A DNA stretch of 64,000 bases from Dipteris shenzhenensis (taxonomy: Eukaryota > Polypodiophyta > Polypodiopsida > Gleicheniales), in assembly GCA_047967505.1 (NCBI GenBank), contig CM106538.1; one strand, written 5' to 3'. The notes under the pieces were generated by a model that had not been told where the DNA came from, made no database searches, and saw only the letters and a list, made by a program, of their open reading frames with translations. A program made the position numbers and the translations under genes. The stretch's first letter is position 1. Each line of letters begins with the position of its first letter. Positions 33,600 through 45,137 of the stretch are shown here, piece by piece.

Positions 33600-35960
33600 C
33601 ATAATAGAAACATCTATGCCAAAAAGGTTGGCACAATGCTGGAGTGCCCAATAGTAGAGCTATGTGAGATCCATCTTTAGTGGCAAGCAGATCACTGCTT
33701 CTGCTAGGCATGACCTGGGCTTCGCTAGGGAAAAACCAAGCTGAAAAATATGCAGAGCCTCCATGACCAACCCAAAGCTCCATGACCTAAGCTCCCATCC
33801 ACTCGTCCATCATTTAGTACACTCGATGCTCCATCATTGTGTCAAAAAGCTCTCGAGTCCACTTCTCCACCCCTATGGAGGCGAGATGGAGGATCCAAAC
33901 TAGGTGAGTTCAAGATCCTACCGCACTGATGCCCCCTTTTCGGGGCTGCATGATCAGAATGGTCAACTCAAGGGGCATGGGGTGAGTATTTGGGATCTCC
34001 AAATAGTTCCAAGGTCCCAACTGCTAATACTCCCTTGGCAGATGCCTGCCAGCCCGCATAAGGAGGCTTGATGACTCAGCATCGAAACCCCTCTCCCCAA
34101 AAGTGTGAGAAGAAGATGTATCCTACGTGCCCAAACCGTTGACTTGCTATAGGAGAGAGGTCAACGTGGAAGCCTTTGCCTTACCCTTGCTCACAAAAGA
34201 GGGGTCTACTACCAAACTTGGTAGGGTGCATGAGGAAGAGGGTCCAAGCAAGGCTACTATTTCAGGGGAAGGAGAGGGGGCTGGAGGGGAGGGCAAGTGG
34301 TGAGGGGAATCACCATAGGAGGACTAGGCAATGGAGGTGTAGAAGGAGGCTGTCGAGAGGGGGATGGTAGATCTAGGGGGGATAGGGAGGGTGGTTGTGC
34401 GGGGTCTATTGCCATCACAATGGAAGGTCGTTGCAACGATGGCACCTGTGGCCTCTGAGGCTCCCCCTCTGATCTCTGAGGAAGGTGAGTTAGGAGGCCA
34501 TGGGCATTAATGCTCTGGGAGTCTCTAGTGCATGCTCCTATTGCTATGGGGGATCTTATGGTGGCAAGGAAGAAGTCTCTCCTCCAAATAGGCCTGAAGA
34601 ATGTCCTGAAGTTGAGGGCTTTCTCTCTAGATCTTGTGGTACACCTATCTATGGGCCACCAATCTCATCTCCCTGTGACTACGCAATTGCCTTTTGTGCT
34701 CGCCTCTTACGGTTGGCACCACATTGTCATTGATTCTTTCTTGCCCATTTGCTTTGCTTCTTCTTCCCCACCTTGGTCCACCTTCCCTCTAAAGGCTCAA
34801 ACCAGAGGGTCTAGGACTCTACTTGTTGTCACTCAAATTGCTACTATGTCTCCCTAGGTGGCTTCTGAGTGCCACCCTCTCTCATGTCACTATGATGTCC
34901 CTATGTCTCCTGTGAGGAGGAATGCATCCTGTTCAGGCCTCTCGTACAATCTCTAGCTAGGTGCCCCTTTTGCCTACACCTCAAACACTATCTTGGTAAA
35001 TCAGAGACCTCCAAATGCTAGCAAAAAGTACCTCCCTCCAAGGTTTCCAAGAGAATCACCTCTGGGAGGGTATTTGGGCTCTCTACCACCAACCGAGGAA
35101 CCTAGTCACTTGTCACCACCATCGTCTCCAACTCTGAAGGGTACTCTAAAATTGTGCCAAAAGCCCACCCAATGGAGGGAAGGATGGACTTATATTCCCT
35201 CAAAAGCCTTGGGAAGCGGAGCTCATAAGAAAGCGGGCAACATGGTGAGTCGAATCCATGTCCTCCACCATGAATCCATGATACCAAGGAATAAGATACA
35301 CCAAATGAGGGCCTAAGAGAATAGGGCTTCTCTTTAGAAGAGCAGAGTAGTATTTAGGGAGTCAAACTGGATAAGGAAAACATTGTGTCCATAGATAGTG
35401 ACGTCCTGGATGTGGTTGCCATCTAGATCTAGTCCTTGATTTGTCTCCTTGAGGGAGTGAGGCCAACTATCCTACCTACAACTACCTTGTCCTGTAGAAG
35501 ATTCAATTCCTACTATACCTGTTGCTTATTTGATGGTGAAATAATAACTTTGATAGCTATGGGGATCAAGGGTGTTGCATAGATCCCCTCTGGCCAAAAC
35601 CAAAGATTACCACCAAAAATCTTGATCACTCGAATAAGCACTAAACTACACCACCTGCTAAAAGGAGGGAACTGAAAAGAGGAAGGTGAAAAGAGCCGTG
35701 AGGAGAAGGTCTGCCAAGAAATGCCTTGACCTCATCACAGCCTAGGAGGAGCCTCTATCTGAACCTTGGAATAGGGAATAGCTTAAAGGCAACTCAGTAG
35801 AGGAAGATTTGTTGAAGGGGAAACCCGACCCAGAGTGCTTGCACAAGCAACCTCAAGCTCTTAATCTTGAAATAGAATGGAATGCACAAGGTGAGCTACT
35901 AATCCTCTTTGAAGGACAGTATGCACTCAGGGCTACCTTCAACGAATGAGGGGTTGAATG
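33600..35960 (-). pseudogene. LINE ORF1, DUF4283 plus CCHC zinc knuckle
   Basis: The minus strand gives DGNHIQDVTIYGHNVFLIQF and DSLNTTLLF (about 35330-35420). It then gives LPLELRFP-like and LREYKSILPSIGWAFGTILE (35102-35287), LVVESPNTLPEVILLE and finally CLRCRQKGHLARDC (about 34935-34985), a C-X2-C-X4-H-X4-C knuckle. That is the DUF4283/zf-CCHC order of plant LINE ORF1, an RNA-binding protein. After the knuckle a Pro/Ser-rich tail follows (34257-34445). Several stops and shifts are present, and both ends are approximate. Confidence 0.7.
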
Positions 35961-36060
35961 GGGCTAGCTAGATCGTTGAAGAAAAGACTTTGCTGGCTGG
36001 CCACTCCTTTCTAGCCTCGGTGCAAAAGGGTTGAAGCAAAAGATGAAGGTTGGCTGGGTT

Positions 36061-39000
36061 GGAACTCGATGCATCAATGTGAATGATGGCTATTGTTTAT
36101 AGAGGCTTGGGGGTGGATCTTGGACTTACGCATAGTTCCTTCTTATTGGGCATGAACGTGGGCTATAGTAAGCCCTTGGCAGGTGGTATGTACATACATC
36201 AGCCACACAATTCGTACAAGTTGTGGCATCAAGTGTTGCAAAAGGGGGCCACGATCTCAACACTCCCCCTTGTGGCTATTTGGCATATCATGTGGCCTCT
36301 AGTAGCAGGTGGGAAGGTGAGGAGTAGGCCGAGGGGTACAGCTCGTAGGGAGGCAACCTCCACCTTCTTTCGATGTTTATAGTCTCCCACACTTAGTAAA
36401 CATAAAAAGAAGTTATTAAAAGGCCCATTAGTGGTCTTAGTAACAACTCGATGTAGATAAATACTATTCTCCATTATGCACTTATACCTCCACCCTGTTC
36501 ATTATCATGAATGATATGCAAGACATTTTACTTCTACAAAAAGGAAGTGTGCAAACTATATCATCTCATGCAAAAGCAAGCTTCTTTGAAAGTTATTGCA
36601 ATTCAACTTAGCTAAGTAGTGTATGATACATACATTTATGTATTATCAAGCCTTAGTAGAAGCCACATGCATATGAAAATGATACTCTTGCTTATAGTCT
36701 CCAAAATAGATTGCATTAATTATACCCTTAAGTACTCTATGTGCAAACTATGCAAAGTTCATTTCATATAGAGGAATTGAAACTCGTTTTGCTTGAACAC
36801 TCAAAGAATTTCATAATTCCATGGGCCAATCCCATTGCTTGTGATTGCGCCACCTAGCCAATCAAATATTAACCTTAGGACTATAGAGTCCTCCCCATGA
36901 GGATGAGCTTCAAGGCTCTGAGCCAACATAACCCCCCTCGGCCAAAATGGGGAGTCATTGACATGCTCTCAAAGAGCAAGAAAACAACATGGGTAGCTCA
37001 CAAAGAGCTCTATATAAAAAAACTTCATCAACAAAAAGAAAAATTGCTCACAAAGAGGTCGTTTTGCTCACACAGAGCTCATCTGCTCACACAAAGCCCA
37101 TCAACAAAGTCTTCTTCAGATTTTTAAGGCTAAACCATATGTCTTTGTCTAGACCATATTAGATTACATGGGGATAAGCATGAAATGTGTTTATGTTATA
37201 GTATTTTTTTTAATTTTAAGGTTAAAGTATATGTCTACATTTTAGAAATGGATTATTGCCAACTAATTTAGTTTGAAATATCTTTTAAAATGTAGAGACA
37301 ATATCAAATTTCAAGGGGGTTAAGCATGCAAATTTTGCATGTTATACTTTTTTAGATAGTATTTTGGCACCCTAAGTCTAATTATGCTTCATAAATGTTG
37401 TAGATATAATTGGGGTCATAGATATTGCAACAATAAGACAATTCTAAAGTTTATGTGACCCACTATACAAGTTATGTTTTGATGATGACGGTAGTAGGTG
37501 AGTGGATTTATTTCTCTAGCAAATTCGCAATTTGATTTTATGAAGACACTAAGGTGACTTGCTTCTAATAACACTCTAAATGCTTATGAATGTTGCTTTA
37601 CCATATGCTTAAGTAGACAGTGGGCTACCATAGGCTTAATGATAGTGCAATTTTGTGTCATGCACTATGTAAAAAATCCATGAGTATAATGTAGAGTTTA
37701 CTTATATGTTTATAATACACCACACAAGATGATTGGTTTAGCTCAAATATTATCAATTGTTTAGATACTCATCAGTCGCAGTTTGGCTTAAAACTTTCAG
37801 TTGTTTTGATCGACTAAGCTATTGCAAGTTGAAATGTTACTCTTTGATGAGATTCATGCTTTTTCCAAAAATCAAATACAACTAATATGTATGTTTTAGC
37901 CTTCTAATAGCAAATTTGTTAATGTCATATTGCATAGTTTTCTCCTAAAATGCATTGTCTTACATTTAATGTTTGCTTGTGCATATGTCACACATGAAAG
38001 ATAACAAATATCTTTTGACTTACAAGTATTTACGATGTATTATGTTTCAATAGGGCAAGAGGAATCACCATAGCTTCAATATGGTAGTAGGAATTAGGCT
38101 ATATGTGGGCAAGATGAATTACCATAGCCAGGCTTAATGAGTCACCACCTACTATGTCTTTTGCGTCACCACCTACTATGTCTTTTGCGTGCCAAGATAT
38201 AATGGCAATGTTCATGAAAGACAACACATATATTTTACCTTACAAGTATGCATGTTGTGTTAAGATTCAATATGGCATGAATTGGAACAACTAGTCTGCA
38301 TGAGCCACTACTTACTCTTTTGGCTTGCCAAGCTATAATGATAATGTTTGATTGGAGGGTCCATGTCAATATTGACACTTGGGTATTGCACAACCAACCT
38401 GATTCTAACAGTTTACTCATCATCTCACTTTTTTTGAATAAGTCCTTGGAAACGAGAAGGTGGGATGATACTATCAAGGTTATCAATTAGTTAGCACAAG
38501 CATTGGACTCGACTATGGAGGAGGACATCATGGCATTTAAAATTTTGCTAAAAATTCCATGAGCATAAAGGAAAAACTATTTCTTGCTTACAAACTAGGC
38601 CTCCCAAAATATATTTTGGGGGCTAAACGATTTTTCTCTAACCAAGAGGTCTCATAAGCTTGACCCATTCTAGCTTTTGCAACATTGTGGGGATCACTTA
38701 CACCAATTCCTTTTCTTCATCCTGAGAACTTATTATGCATGGTAATAAGGTATGGGAGCTTGGGACATGAATCTAATAGCACCATTGGTAGTAGACACCT
38801 TGGATTTTATTTGTTGATCTTCTGGATGCTACCAAGACTAGCAAATGCAGAAGCAAAACAAGCTATGTAAAATTGAGATATCAATATCACATATAAGTTT
38901 ACTCTCTCCAACTTATTGCCCATGCTCTCATTTGTAACAAAAAGGTGCCCTTCTCTTGTATTTGGAACCTATAATAGCATAATATTGGAAGGTGATAGAA

Positions 39001-39522
39001 GAATGCCTAACTACATCAATGCCATTTTTCATGTCAGAGAAATGTATTTACATTGCAAATGCCTTAAAGAGAAGTTGAATTGTAAGGCTTGATCTTTGTG
39101 GTATGGTCATATTATATGGTACATTGTTAGTAATGTGAATTCCTTCTTCTTGATACATCCTTCAAAGGCCACATCTAATTTCATTTTGCTTTTTATGAAA
39201 ACCAATGACATGGTGAGTTCGTAAAAGATTCATCTTCAAATATATTTGAGAGTTGATGCTTATAGATGCCTCACACTCTCATCCCTACATCTTATCTTGC
39301 ACCCTTCTCAAAATTCACTCCCTTCCCCTTCTTAAACACCACCTCATAGGTGTTATCTTTTATAGGAGAAGATTATTCACCTTTTGAATGCTTTAGTTTG
39401 TAGGGCTATCGAGACATCCAAGAGGGACATATTTTTTATTAGCCCAAGTACCGCCAAGGAAGATCAATTGCTATTCTTATCCTAAAAATTGAGAGAAATT
39501 GGATAGTCAAAAGCCATATGTA
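36061..39522. other. no gene recognised; AT-rich with small repeats
   Basis: Three and a half kilobases without a motif that I recognise. GCTCACAAAGAG-type words recur at 36990-37100. Diverged direct repeats lie near 37990-38050 and 38212-38276. The longest frames are under 100 codons. Confidence 0.4.
38141..38188. repeat. 24-bp perfect tandem duplication
   Basis: GTCACCACCTACTATGTCTT plus TTGC is present twice in direct succession (38141-38164, 38165-38188). Confidence 0.9.
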
Positions 39523-39527
39523 AAACC

Positions 39528-39875
39528 TGTTGAGAGTTGTGGTGCCATGAGCACTTGTAGAGCAAAGGTATGAGCAAAGGGTAAGCTGCCACATGGCATG
39601 GAGGAGATATCCCACATGTGAGCAAGCAAATGGATGTAAGTACCCTCACCTATAAAAGGGAGGTTCATTTGAAGGAATATCAATCAAGCACATTGCACTA
39701 TCTCAAGATTCTCTTTATGAGTCCAAGTTAATCTATCTTGGAACCTAATTGACTTGAGATACATGTCATGAGCACTCTCTTCATCATGCTTGCACTTAGG
39801 TTGCATCCTCCGTAGATTAGTGTTGTATTAGGATGTTGTCTTAGTGACTAGGAGAGTAGGATCCTCACTTTGTCA
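39528..39875 (+). repeat. 5' LTR, 348 bp
   Basis: Starts TGTTGAGAGTTGTGG and ends CACTTTGTCA. CCTATAAAAGGG at about 39651 is a clear promoter box. The primer site follows without a spacer. Confidence 0.95.
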
Positions 39876-39887
39876 TGGTATCAAAGC
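39876..39887 (+). promoter_or_regulatory. primer-binding site, initiator tRNA-Met
   Basis: TGGTATCAAAGC, one mismatch to TGGTATCAGAGC. Confidence 0.85.
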
Positions 39888-41370
39888 ATAGGTTTAGCTC
39901 TCCTAGTTTAGCTCATTAGTAGTTCACTAGGATTGCTTCCATTCCTAGATTAGTTGTAGGCATGTCTTAGGAGCTCATGTTTTTCTCCTAGATTAGTTTT
40001 AGTTTTAGAAGGAGAGTTCTTATGAAACTTCCGTCTTCCCATTCTGAAAGAGAGCAATTCCTTCATTATCTTCTCTGAGAGAGAAAGAGAAAGTTCTTTG
40101 TGTGCTTTTCATTGAAAGAGAGGTTTTGCTCTCATATCCTCTTCTAAGAGAGAGGTATTCAGTCTGAGAGAAAGATATGGACTCTACAACTCAAGCTAGC
40201 CCTGCATAGACAAAGCCTCACCAACGAGCAGCAACGACCTCTGAAGTGCAGCCTATCCAAGGGAACAAACTCCAATCGGCTTCACCAAGCCCTCAAATGA
40301 CCTCCGAGCCCACGTGATTGCAGAAACGTCCACCAACAAGACGACACAAGCTAGCCAATGTCTCCAAAGTCTATGCTATAGCTTGCTTCACCAATAACTA
40401 CGAAGTCCTACAGCCCGTTGGTCATGACCTCCACTAGTCTACAGCGGCACTCCAAGCGCAACCAGCCGAGAAGCTCCATTTGCAAGGCTCCAGAGCTTCA
40501 GCCGTGCCAACTGGCTCCAACAAAATGCACCCGCATCGGCCATCAACAAGCTAAGCTCCAAGACGGATAGCCACCACGAAGCGACAAACGACCCCTCCAA
40601 TGACCTTACTGCACACAATCTGTGCTTTAGCACGTAAGAGCCGGAAAATGCCAACGCCTTGCATCTACTGTGCTCCAACTAGCCATATGCCTCTCTGAAT
40701 AGCAGCGCCAAATCCCACCTGCTCGCCTTCTAGTTCAACGATGGGCAGCCCCTCTCCATCTCTAAACGACAGCAGCGACACGCAGTGCTAGTCTCGACTG
40801 ACGGACGACTCCATCGACGAAAATTGCAGAAGAGAAATCGCCTCAGAAATACAAAGTCTCCTAAGGTTTCTCCACAAACGACACGTGGCAGATAGGTATA
40901 GTCAAGGTAAGGTTGGGTTAGGTGAAGATAACCCGGGGTTCAGAAGCTTGGTTAGCTTCTTGACACATGGCAAGATAAAAACTAACCACGGTTAGGTGTA
41001 TTTGACCTTGGGTCAATCAATGGATAAGGTTGGTTAAGCTAACCCTGGTCAGGTCAACCCAATATGCCATGGTTAAGTTAGAATTAGAGTTAGTTAAGCC
41101 ACATCAGCATGCACAGTCAGCAGTGCCTTTAAAGCACACAGCCTCTTGGTAAGCACAGCATGTGAATCCCTGTGCCACATCATCAAAGGCCCTCTTCTTC
41201 ACAAAAGCTTCAACAAGCCATAACTTGCAATCCAGAAAGAATTTGCACACGGTCCAAAAAGGAAAAGTGATCGTCTTTTCAAGCTCTACGCACCTGTCAA
41301 CTCAGATTTTCTGTATGCAATTAGACACTGCCAGATTTGAAAGTATCATCAAACTGGTAAGACCTTTGCA
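39888..41370 (+). other. long leader of the gag-only element
   Basis: About 1.5 kb between primer site and gag with no convincing frame. GAGAGAG-rich words (40060-40170) and GGTTAG/AACC words (40905-41090) recur. A leader this long could carry packaging signals, which is inference. Confidence 0.5.
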
Positions 41371-42180
41371 ATGGCAATCCGCACTCCAACTGTTGAGAAG
41401 TTCATCGGGGATGGATTTCACACATGGTCTACACAAATGAGATATCTTCTGATGCACCAAAAGCTTTGAAAGATTGTAAAAGAAGATATACCCACTGCAC
41501 AAAATGATGCTTGGAAGGAAAAAGATGAAGCAGCACTATCACTCATTGGATTGCACTTGGGTCCAAACATAATTCATCATATAGACTCTAAGGATCATGC
41601 CAAGGATGCATGGGATGAGTTGAACACAGTGTTTGGTGCAAAAGCAAAAAACCAAGAAATCCATCTTAAGATTGAATTCTATGGTATGCACATGGGCTTC
41701 AATGAATCCATGGCACAATTTGTCAACAAAATCAAAAGCATTATGACTCAACTAGAGGGCATAAATGCAAAAGTAGGAGAGAAAGATGCACTTGCAATTC
41801 TCCTTAAAAGCATGCCTGCATAGTATAGTGCATTGACAACCACTTTGAAGAATTTGCCAGATCCAAAGTTTGAAGAATGTGTATCCTCTCTTCTCGAAAA
41901 AGAAAGAGAGTTGAAAGCATCGACATCAACATCGACATCAACACACAACAGCTATAATGAAGAACAAGCACTATTCAGTAAAACATCAGTGAGATGCTAC
42001 CATTGCGGAAGGATGGGTCACTATCAAAGTGACTGCAGATTGAAGAACAAACCAAAGTGTCACCATTGCAAGAAGCTCGGACACAAGGAAGAAGATTGCA
42101 GATTGAAGAATCAACAAGTCAACTACGTGGAGTCATCATCAAGCCATGAGCCAAAAGGTGACATCAATGGAATGTATTGA
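41371..42180 (+). pseudogene. copia-type gag with two zinc knuckles
   Basis: One frame of 269 codons from ATG 41371 to TGA 42178-42180, with only two internal stops (TGA near 41467 and TAG near 41821). The N-terminus (VEKFIGDGFHTWSTQMRYLL) and middle (LIGLHLGPNIIHHI, DAWDELNTVFGAK, LLKSMPA) match the UBN2 capsid domain of Ty1/copia gag. Two C-X2-C-X4-H-X4-C knuckles follow, CYHCGRMGHYQSDC and CHHCKKLGHKEEDC. Gag would coat and package the element's RNA. The gene is full length for a gag and stops before any protease. Confidence 0.85.
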
Positions 42181-42221
42181 AAAGCAAAAACCTTGCCAAC
42201 CTTGCCTATGTTTTGTAATCA

Positions 42222-42389
42222 AGCCTGACCACCTGAGAGTAGCTATGAAAGCACCCAGGGGAGGTATTGACATGTAGAAGCCACACTTGACCACCTTAAG
42301 TAGCATGCATGCACTAAGGGGAGGTGATGGAATGTAACTCACATCTGACCACCTTGTAGTAGCCAAAGGATCATGGCACCAAGGGGAGG
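42222..42389 (+). repeat. three ~60-bp tandem units, each with a polypurine-tract-like end
   Basis: Each unit carries TGACCACCT, then AGTAGC/AGTAG, then a GCAC...AGGGGAGGT end. The purine cores fall at about 42257-42264, 42317-42324 and 42382-42389. Only the last touches the 3' LTR and can be the working polypurine tract. Confidence 0.85.
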
Positions 42390-42737
42390 TGTTGAGAGTT
42401 GTGGTGCCATGAGCACTTGTAGAGCAAAGGTATGAGCAAAGGGTAAGCTGCCACATGGCATGGAGGAGATATCCCACATGTGAGCAAGCAAATGGATGTA
42501 AGTACCCTCACCTATAAAAGGGAGGTTCATTTGAAGGAATATCAATCAAGCACATTGCACTATCTCAAGATTCTCTTTATGAGTCCAAGTTAATCTATCT
42601 TGGAACCTAATTGACTTGAGATACATGTCATGAGCACTCTCTTTATCATGCTTGCACTTAGGTTGCATCCTCCGTAGATTAGTGTTATATCAGGATGTTG
42701 TCTTAGTGACTAGGAGAGTAGGATCCTCACTTTGTCA
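42390..42737 (+). repeat. 3' LTR, 348 bp
   Basis: Same length and orientation as the 5' LTR. Differences seen: TCTTCATC/TCTTTATC and GTTGTATTAGG/GTTATATCAGG. Confidence 0.95.
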
Positions 42738-42742
42738 AAACC

Positions 42743-43507
42743 CTTTCAAATTTTGTCCCGTGAAAGTCTATGTTAGTTACTATCAATACAAAAGCAAAAT
42801 TTGATATTCTCAATGCTTACTCTAAAATAACAAGGATTACTTGGATGTAGGTATGTGATATCCATTCGAAAATACTCCAAGAGCTTCTGCATCGTAGACT
42901 TCAACTTGAAAATACTCCATGAAATATAAACGTTTGCCTTATCCATGTCTACTTAAATAATCCATGCTTGTCATGTCTTCCCACTAGGAAAATTGTTTAA
43001 AAGTCTTATTCAAGCCATAAATTTATATAGCCCTTTCTCCTTTATGATAACATAAAATCCTAATGGACTTTGATTGAGAATCTATCTTAAGACTTTTCTC
43101 ACATTGAGGGATGGACTTGATAATAAATCTACCAAGAATAAAAATATATCATTACTAAATCGTGGGGACATGTTATAACACTTAATCTCAAGATTATAAA
43201 GAATGGCTTACTCTAATTAAACATCGAGAATGGCCTTAATCCTATCAACAATAGATGCCATCTTAGTTGGTTATTCAAATTTATTGCTTATCTCGTGACT
43301 GTAATGATTTTTGAGGTAGTTTTTGAACCTTATGTACATATTTTTATCCCATTTGGCTAAGGATAGTAGGGTAGCAAAAAAAGTACTGCAATCATAGCTC
43401 ACAATATTCATGACCAACCTACCCAAGAAACAATTCACTTGAACATCATTTCACATATTAATGCCCACTCATTTTTTCTTTGTTTTGATAGATGACATTT
43501 TATGTAG
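42743..43507. other. no gene recognised; continues the pre-insertion flank
   Basis: Joins 39522 when the gag-only element is removed. AT-rich, many stops in all frames and no motif recognised. Confidence 0.4.
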
Positions 43508-43512
43508 GCACA

Positions 43513-43683
43513 TGTGGGGGTTAAAAGGTCGCTGTGCCTTTACCCTGGTTATGTACAATACTCAGACACATATATAAATGAATAAAAAGAAGATTAGGGT
43601 GTTCTGCACCCACCAAAAAACTTGTGTGGCTCTCTGTTTCTCTCTCTCCCTCTTCCGTTCTGCTTCCGTTGAGAGCACTCTCA
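43513..43683 (+). repeat. 5' LTR, 171 bp
   Basis: Starts TGTGGGGGTTAAAAG and ends GAGAGCACTCTCA. Confidence 0.9.
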
Positions 43684-43685
43684 AT

Positions 43686-43697
43686 TGGTATCAAAGC
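43686..43697 (+). promoter_or_regulatory. primer-binding site, initiator tRNA-Met
   Basis: TGGTATCAAAGC (one mismatch to TGGTATCAGAGC), two bases after the LTR end. Confidence 0.85.
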
Positions 43698-44216
43698 CCG
43701 GGTGATCTAACTGAGCATGCGTGAATGCCTAGAAGCTCAGCAGCTTTGTGGGAAGCTTTGTGGGTGATTTTACTTGGATCCGAGTGTGCAGAGACATTGA
43801 AGGAACCTTTGGAAAAGTCACTTTGGTTTTGCGAAGTGGTTTTGAGAGCCTATTAAGTGTTTTCAAAGAAAAAGTCGTTTTTTAAGGTTTTCCCTGTTCC
43901 GTTCGACGACAGAGACTCCATATTGACTTGTAGAGGCAACCATTGCCTGCTTTTGGTGTCCATTTCACTTTAGGAGCTTGGAAACACCTTCATTCTTGAA
44001 TTTGTGATCATTTCATTGGATTTTTGACTCACTGTATCAGTTTCAATGTTTTTCTGCCCGGGTGTTGGAACTCAAGTTTGGAGCAACCATTTGCCAGTTT
44101 CGGTGGACTCAGGAGGTCCTAAAACTTCTATGTTGCTCATCATTCACACTCCGATGGAGGTTACAAACAATTCAGGTTCCAAAAACCTTTTTCAGTTCGT
44201 GTGTTAGACCCAGTGA

Positions 44217-44561
44217 TTGGGACCACGGTTTCCAAAACCGGTTGTCCCATTGCATTTCGGACGCCTAAAAACCTCTATCTCTGCTCTCCAAGAAGAAGAA
44301 AGGCATATGGAGCTAAGGAAAGGCAATGACACTACTTATGTTATGAAATTCCAGAAGGGCAAGTATACTCCTTGCAATCACTGTGGAAAGACAAATCACC
44401 TTTCAAAGGACTGCTTCAAAGTTAATCCATGCAAGCACTGTGGCAAGAACAACCATCATGAGAAGTTTTGCAGAGCCAAAGCAAAGACAGAAAATGCAAA
44501 TCTACTTACAGTTAATGAGCCTCCACAAGATGAGGCATCCTTTGAAGATTGTGCATTTTAA
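44217..44561 (+). pseudogene. foreign gag tail with two zinc knuckles inside the copia element
   Basis: The 114-codon frame holds CNHCGKTNHLSKDC and CKHCGKNNHHEKFC, two C-X2-C-X4-H-X4-C knuckles, and ends VNEPPQDEASFEDCAF. The knuckles and tail differ from those of the surrounding copia family (CYHCGKKGHMKKDC). The tail and the ~260 bases after it resemble the gag-only element at 27052-29273, including ACCTCTGGTCACC and ATGATGTAGGCCATGTG. The first ~20 codons are translated copia leader, so the true foreign part starts near 44285. Confidence 0.7.
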
Positions 44562-44903
44562 ACACATCTCTATGTATGCTCCAGATCTCTCTTTTTATGT
44601 CAAGGTACTCAGCCTGGATAGTCCTCCAAAATGAATGAAAATAAACTATTGTGTTTTGTGTGTTTTGTAAACACCTCTGGTCACCTTATGATGTAGGCCA
44701 TGTGTATGTTTTGTTCCATGGTACCTCCTGGAGACATTGTGTGCATGTACATGCAGGGGAGATAACCATTGGAAGGTCTGTTTGTATCCCTTTTTGTTTA
44801 CCTTACACCCATGGGAACCCTTGCTAGCATGAGAACCTAGCCATAGATTTATCCTTGACCACCATGAGATGACATGAGAAACTATGAGACTAGATGTATC
44901 CTT

Positions 44904-45084
44904 TGAGAGTGCTCTCAACGGAAGCAAGAATGGAAGAAGGAGAGAGAGCGAGAGAGAGAGACAGAGAGCCACACAAGTTTTGGTGGGTGCAGAACCACCC
45001 TAATCTTCTTTTTCATTCATTTATATATGTGTTTGAGTATTGTACATAACTGGGGTTAAGGCACAGTGACCTTTAACCCCCACA
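44904..45084 (-). repeat. 3' LTR of the young copia, 181 bp
   Basis: On the plus strand it starts TGAGAGTGCTCTCAACGG and ends TTTAACCCCCACA. On the element's strand the LTR therefore ends in a near-palindrome (TGAGAG/CTCTCA arms around two bases). A GA-rich stretch (44937-44968) lies inside. Confidence 0.95.
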
Positions 45085-45137
45085 ACCTCCCACTTAAAGG
45101 ACAATGTGCCTTTAAGGGAGAACAACCAGTGAGCATA

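Larger units (their letters stand above)
26390..36060 (-). mobile_element. nearly complete LINE (minus strand) with two insertions
   Basis: Reading the minus strand from 36060, there is an ORF1 region (DUF4283-like and CCHC knuckle), then an endonuclease region, then RT, then a zf-RVT-like C-terminus. The C-terminus is split by a 2.2-kb gag-only LTR element (27052-29273). The frame reads ...LFFWLIAHG on one side and VLPIGPTWLD on the other. A probable solo LTR (30328-30829) also interrupts the post-RT region between GGLGIIDP and its continuation. Without these the element is about 7 kb, the size of a plant L1-type LINE. Frames are broken throughout. The 5' end is approximate. Confidence 0.75.
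39528..42737 (+). mobile_element. gag-only LTR retrotransposon with AAACC target duplication
   Basis: Two 348-bp LTRs (39528-39875 and 42390-42737) differ at about three positions. They enclose 2.5 kb with a primer site, a long leader, one gag gene and a purine tract. AAACC flanks both sides (39523-39527, 42738-42742). There is no protease, integrase or RT. The near-identical LTRs mean a recent insertion, so a gag-only element was being mobilised in trans by an autonomous relative. Confidence 0.9.

Noticed and set aside
40439-40678. A minus-strand frame in the leader of the gag-only element
   Set aside because: No motif, antisense to the element, and bounded by stops in unrelated copies of short repeats.
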